From the NCBI GenBank assembly GCA_050084515.1, contig CM114271.1, positions 20,584,001 to 20,648,000 of the forward strand: DNA of 64,000 nt, read 5' to 3'. A program made the position numbers and the translations under genes. Below, in pieces: positions 59,843-64,000 of this stretch. Origin of the DNA: Blasia pusilla. Its lineage: Eukaryota; Marchantiophyta; Marchantiopsida; Blasiales. The first letter of the stretch is position 1. The number at the start of each line of letters is the position of its first letter. The notes under the pieces are model-generated. The model saw nothing but the letters and a program-made list of their open reading frames with translations, was not told the origin of the DNA and ran no database searches.

Positions 59843-60609
59843 TGCTTTAGCTTGCTATTTGTAATAACCCCGTGTGATTCATTAATTGTATAGATAGCCC
59901 ATGGATATAAGGAGAATAATGTCCATGGGGGTTGAGAGCACAAATATAGCACAATGGATTTGGCTCTTAGAGTACCTTTGTCCACGTGACTTATTCGCAA
60001 GTTAGAAATCCTATGGTAACTCGGATACGCACGTAAGTAATCCGCGGCTATCTTTGGGTTGTCCCTTTTCGGAGTCCTTGAGGGTACGGAAGGAGGGGAG
60101 AGACTATAGCAATATCAACTTTCTTTCTCCGGGGAGGGAGAAGGGGGTTATTTGTTGAGCTGGCCGGAAGAATTTGAAAATTTTTGATTCAATTTGTCAC
60201 TTATCGGCCAAAAACCGAGGGTTCAGGGAGGGTGTCCTTTGTATTTGTATCTGTTTAGCCGGTCGGAATGACAAAATCTTCAAAAATTTCCTGAAATGAC
60301 CGGAAATGTACCGGTTGTCACGAAAAGACTCCCCGGACCCTGCTTGGGAGCACGCCAGAATATCGGAGAGCGAGGGCTATCCGATAAATCTGGCGTAAAA
60401 AGTGTAACATCCCCCTATAGGAGTCCAAGGCAGAGTATTGATATCGTAAGACATGACTGGTTTAGTAGAGGTCGGTTGGGGAGGTGCCATTGGTTTTTCC
60501 CTGAAGGAAATACGAGTGGCCTGTTGAAAGCTAACTAAGTTGGCAATGTCCATACGAAACCAATGGCGACAGCATTCTTATTTTCTGAGAAGAAAGTAAG
60601 ATCGAAATC

Positions 60610-60640
60610 TCCTTCAAAAGAGGACAAAGAAAGGTAATGA
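60610..60640 (-). mobile_element. LINE 3'-UTR relic, copy 3
   Basis: CAAAAGAGGACAAAGAAAGG followed by TAAT on the plus strand is the reverse complement of the 3' UTR signature of LINE copy 1 (51445-51478 region). Only the tail is recognisable. Confidence 0.45.
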
Positions 60641-61140
60641 TAGTAGAGAAGACTAAGGTGGAGACAATTGTACACTTGCAACAAAAGCTATGTTGGTGGT
60701 GGAATCGAGTGGCAAAAACCCAAGAGACAAGGAGTGAAGCAAAGGGTACGAGTACGAGCTAGAAACTAGTACGTCAAGGCGCCATCTAGCGGCACCGTCA
60801 CTTAAGATTTTTCCTCATCATTGATGCCTCAACATCTCCGCTTCACCCTTCCTTTTCGCCACTCACGGCCATGACCAATTTAATTATTTAAATAAGAAAA
60901 AAATCTGCCATGGCCTCCACTGTAGATCGCTCGAACAGTGGATTTCACTAAAAATCTTACAACCGTTTCCCCTCTGCCTCCCCAAGCCAATATCGGCTAA
61001 AAATAACAATTCTTTTGCCACACGCTCTCCCCTAGAAAATTTAACTCTTCCTTGCAAATTCCCAAAGCTCCGCTTTCTTTGGCCCCATTAGAAATTACAT
61101 CGCTTGCTAAAGGCAGAAATTGTGGGTAGATTCCAGAATG

Positions 61141-61276
61141 TTATATTGTCTTTGTGGAGCACCAATGGGCAGCCCGTGAAGAGACTAATTGTGTTGCACA
61201 ATTATTTTTCTTGCTGCCCATAAAGTGAAAAATATTTTCTTTCCCGTATATGTCAAGCGGTTTAGATAATAATATA
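61141..61276 (+). repeat. Helitron-like/MITE-like repeat, copy C (partial)
   Basis: AGCCCGTGAAGAGACTAAT, then ATTTTTCTTGCTGCCCATAA, AATATTTTCTTTCCCGTATA, TGTCAAGCGG and AATAATATAGAGG follow the order of copies A and B. The head and an internal part are missing. Confidence 0.6.
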
Positions 61277-63258
61277 GAGGGTAACGCATTTACACCACCC
61301 ATCTCGCATTGTGTGTAACCATAGAAGTCGCATTGTGCGTAACCATAGAAATCTAACCATCCATTGGATATGATGCTAGACATCCTAACTCACAACCTAA
61401 GCTCGGTCAAAGGTACCAATATGGTTAAGTCATGAGAAGGGCCAAAAGAGTCTCCCTACACACTTTTTGAGATTTCCAAAGGATTTAGCTATCCGCCAAG
61501 TATTTGTTCTTGAACAACTCTCTATGGTATTCACCCAGACGGGGATTAAGATTCCATCTTGGTGTGGTAGAAACTCATGGTGACTTTGATAAATCTCATA
61601 GTTTATCTCATCATCGTCTTGGCTACCAAAACAATTCTTATAAGAGATGCATTTGATGTTTTCTATCCTCAATAGAAGGGTGAGGATAAGACCTCTCAAT
61701 TAGAAGTATGGTCATGTAGCAAGTTTGTTACATATTTTTCTTCGGGTTTTTGAGGTGCAGGTTAGAGGACATGAAGCTTCAAACCTGCTCTCTTTTTAAA
61801 TAGTTTTATATCTTAAACTTTCTATTTGACGAAAGAAGACAGTGCGCTCTTTCCTTAGGCTAAGACCATGCGCAATAGCATCACCAGCCAACTTTGGACA
61901 CCCATTTAACAGTGTGACAATCTCAAGAAGTTGAAGAAGACCTTTCCATCGAACTCGTTATCACATATTCTCTACTTTCTGCAAAGGTAATAAAAGACCT
62001 GAATAACAGGAGATGGGAGAGCCCATCAGGAATACAAAGAGTGGTGCTCAAGAGTTGAGAACATGAGGGCCACACCCGGCAAAAAAGGATACCTTCTTCT
62101 CCTTGTCCCAAGTACTTAGGATCTGTTCTTGCAACACTCCTCTATATGTGGATGGTAGTGTGATCCTTATCGACCTGGCCTACCCGGATCACCTCATCGC
62201 AGTTTATCTTTGTAAATCATTTCTTCTCTAAATGAGAATGATTATCTCCTCCCATCCACATAAGCCAAGCCCATTTCCACGGAAACTCCATTACTAAAAC
62301 GGAGCCAAGACGAGATTCTGGAGTATAAATAAAGAACTAATGCTTTGAAATCCCTTTTGAAGCAAGTGCTCACAAACAGTAATCTACTCTAAATCTTGAG
62401 TACTACTGGACAGAACTGCTTCTAATCACCAGCTCTTTGCCCTCATTTTTAGAGACCTGACAATAGAGCTGGGATGGGGACTGTGGGGGGTAAAAGAGTA
62501 TTTCCCAAGGGTCACTCCCAAGAGTACAGGAGGATAAGGACCATATGTCCAGGACTCTCATGGTCAATGCATAACTACAATTGGCCGTCTGCTGATCGGT
62601 ACTGGACTAGATAGTGAGAGAAACTGGAGAAGGATAGTGGTTGCATCAACTGGTATGATCAAACCTCGGAACAGAATAAACATGTCCCCAGAATATGTTT
62701 CATGCGATAATTGCAAGGGCAGGTGATCCATTAGAATAAGCTTGATCAACCACCAGCATTACTCTGACATATACAGGAAACAAGCGTACAACAGGAAGAG
62801 CCTTGAATCAAATATTTTGTGGCCATGGCATCAAGATTCTCTGCTCAGAATGGAAGTTACTTTATCTATGATATGATTCTGCAAGAAATCATTCAAAAGA
62901 TTCTTGGGACAGTTACCCACCTTCATCCCGAAAGGATAAGCCCAAGAGAACTTCCAATCACTGGAGTGCCTACGCCTAACTCAACATACCACCTGTTCTC
63001 ATATCTGCAAAGATTGTCTCTAAGTTTTCTACACGCAACTAAGAGGTCCTCATGTTACTGCATCTAAGGAAACCTGTGCGCACTCTTCCCGAAGAATTTC
63101 TACATATTCCAGGCTCAGTGATAGGATTCCTGACTCACATGGCTTGCACATGCATGGAAAAATGCAAGAGAAGCTTATATCACAAGACAAAGGAAACATT
63201 GCTTATCCAGATTATGTCTAATCACATTATTTTGAAGGAAATGGTTGTACTCTACAAA

Positions 63259-63512
63259 TTATATCTGGGGCTTGTTATCCTTTGTAGTATCCTCCTTCCA
63301 GGAAGCTTGCCATTGCTTGTCATAGAAGGTTGATTCCTTGGCCAATTCTTTCAGTGTAGAAAGATCTTCATTCTTTCGGATCAGTAGAACTCCCACAATT
63401 GTGATGAAAAGCAGCAACTTGCCAAAGAAACTACTTTGTTGATCCACAAGGCCAACCCCAGTGGCACTATCCACCAGATACCCGGCCACATACCCAATCA
63501 TAGCTGCACGAC
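63259..63512 (-). CDS. LIL3-like light-harvesting-like protein, 3'-terminal exon (partial)
   Basis: The minus-strand exon starts after an acceptor (GGAACAG, last base 63513) with two bases completing a split Gly codon, and ends at TAA (63259-63261), encoding 84 residues. It reads [20 protein letters not shown], then [26 protein letters not shown] and [11 protein letters not shown]. This matches the C-terminal part of plant LIL3, a thylakoid protein of the extended LHC family with two membrane helices that holds geranylgeranyl reductase and protochlorophyllide reductase in chlorophyll synthesis. The GRAAM box is the first-helix chlorophyll/pigment motif; the Asn codon usually preceding it would be in the upstream exon. 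No such exon is visible up to position 64000, so the gene either has a long intron or runs beyond the window, or this is an orphan exon. Confidence 0.7.
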
Positions 63513-63792
63513 CTGTTCCGCCGGGAGCCGAACACCACAACCACGAGACAGCAATAGTCAGGATGATTAATAGCACTAGTGTATCTAAAAACAGCAATCA
63601 TGTTGATTCCTGTGGACAGACAGACTAGTGCTCAAGCTTTCTCTGCTTGCTTCTTGTGCAGAGAAGACAATCTCCAACAATCCTAAAAAGCTCATACCCG
63701 ACATGGATAGGGAAGAAAGTTTTCATGAGATTGCAGAGCACAACTCACACGCTCCAAAGCATATGAAATCAGAAAGCTAATGATCTCTAGCT

Positions 63793-63936
63793 TCACGAAA
63801 TGTTAGGGTGGTACTCAGGGTAGGTGGTGATGAACGTCTTCAACACATCCATGGATATGCAGTTTGGCGTAAGTGGATACTTCATAATTTCAGATTTTCC
63901 CATATTTCTCACCCAGGACTCCCACAGTCTGTCCGA
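63793..63936 (-). CDS. Possible 3'-terminal exon of an unidentified gene
   Basis: After an AG acceptor (63937-63938), 47 codons stay open on the minus strand to TGA at 63793-63795. They read SDRLWESWVRNMGKSEIMKY, then PLTPNCISMDVLKTFITT and YPEYHPNIS. The composition is protein-like but I do not recognise a family. It lies between the window end and the LIL3-like exon on the same strand, so it is either the end of a separate gene or a chance frame inside a LIL3 intron. Confidence 0.25.
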   Translation of the reverse strand, partial: SDRLWESWVRNMGKSEIMKYPLTPNCISMDVLKTFITTYPEYHPNIS

Positions 63937-64000
63937 CTAAGACACCCTATTCAAAGACAAGTTCAACTTATTTAAAAAGCCATTCGCTCTTAAATGTTGA

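Larger units (their letters stand above)
59843..63258. other. Repeat-rich intergenic DNA, then 3' flank of the LIL3-like gene
   Basis: Contains a LINE 3' tail relic (60610-60640) and repeat copy C (61141-61276). No supported gene elsewhere. From about 62400 the sequence is more GC-balanced and leads to the minus-strand LIL3-like exon, so the last part is probably its 3' UTR. A plus-strand frame at 62819-63067 is unassigned. Confidence 0.35.

Noticed and set aside
1-64000. CRISPR arrays, rRNA genes and standard tRNA genes
   Set aside because: None were seen. The tRNA-like box A at about 55260 has a box B candidate at the wrong distance.

Overview
The window looks like nuclear DNA of a land plant. 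It has spliced genes with GT-AG introns, plant-specific families (a RING-H2 ligase of the MBR/RHG1A type, a ferric reductase oxidase, a plant lipoxygenase, a LIL3-type light-harvesting-like protein), and long AT-rich tracts of decayed plant transposons. Nothing fixes the species. The mix of copia, Helitron, hAT and an unusual LINE would fit a spore-bearing plant such as a bryophyte or lycophyte, but that is inference.

Layout: (1) 1-5.0 kb holds a decayed Ty1/copia element. (2) 5.6-11.1 kb, plus strand, is the leader and five coding exons of a RING-H2 E3 ubiquitin ligase (about 911 aa), preceded by a 35-base poly-T and a G/A-rich tract. (3) 13.5-16.0 kb, minus strand, is a broken hAT transposase (DUF4371 type) next to a perfect 15-bp-arm palindrome. 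(4) 16.0-20.1 kb is higher in GC, with frame-shifting protein-like segments that I could not identify. (5) 20.1-32.8 kb is an AT-rich transposon graveyard. It holds a minus-strand Helitron (Rep and helicase remnants at 21.1-24.1 kb) and several copies of a small Helitron-like or MITE-like repeat. (6) 32.9-38.1 kb, minus strand, is an eight-exon FRO gene that is complete except for two apparent single-base deletions. (7) 39-41.5 kb holds a second copia remnant and a possible MITE. (8) 42.9-48.3 kb, minus strand, is a complete nine-exon lipoxygenase (968 aa) with all iron ligands. (9) 49.4-54.3 kb holds two opposed copies of a LINE whose C-terminal part carries a zinc knuckle and a restriction-like-endonuclease-like segment. 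(10) 55-60.6 kb is repeat-rich, with several strong inverted repeats and a 3 x 76-77 bp tandem repeat. (11) At the right edge, minus strand, is the 3' exon of a LIL3-like gene whose 5' part is not visible.

The host genes sit in islands of higher GC separated by AT-rich mobile-element sequence, with abrupt borders (for example near 20.1 kb and 49.4 kb). They do not form an operon or an obvious joint pathway. The lipoxygenase and the LIL3-like protein are probably plastid proteins, FRO is a membrane iron/copper reductase, and the RING protein is a nuclear or cytosolic ubiquitin ligase. Exon borders were placed by hand from splice consensus, reading phase and family conservation.
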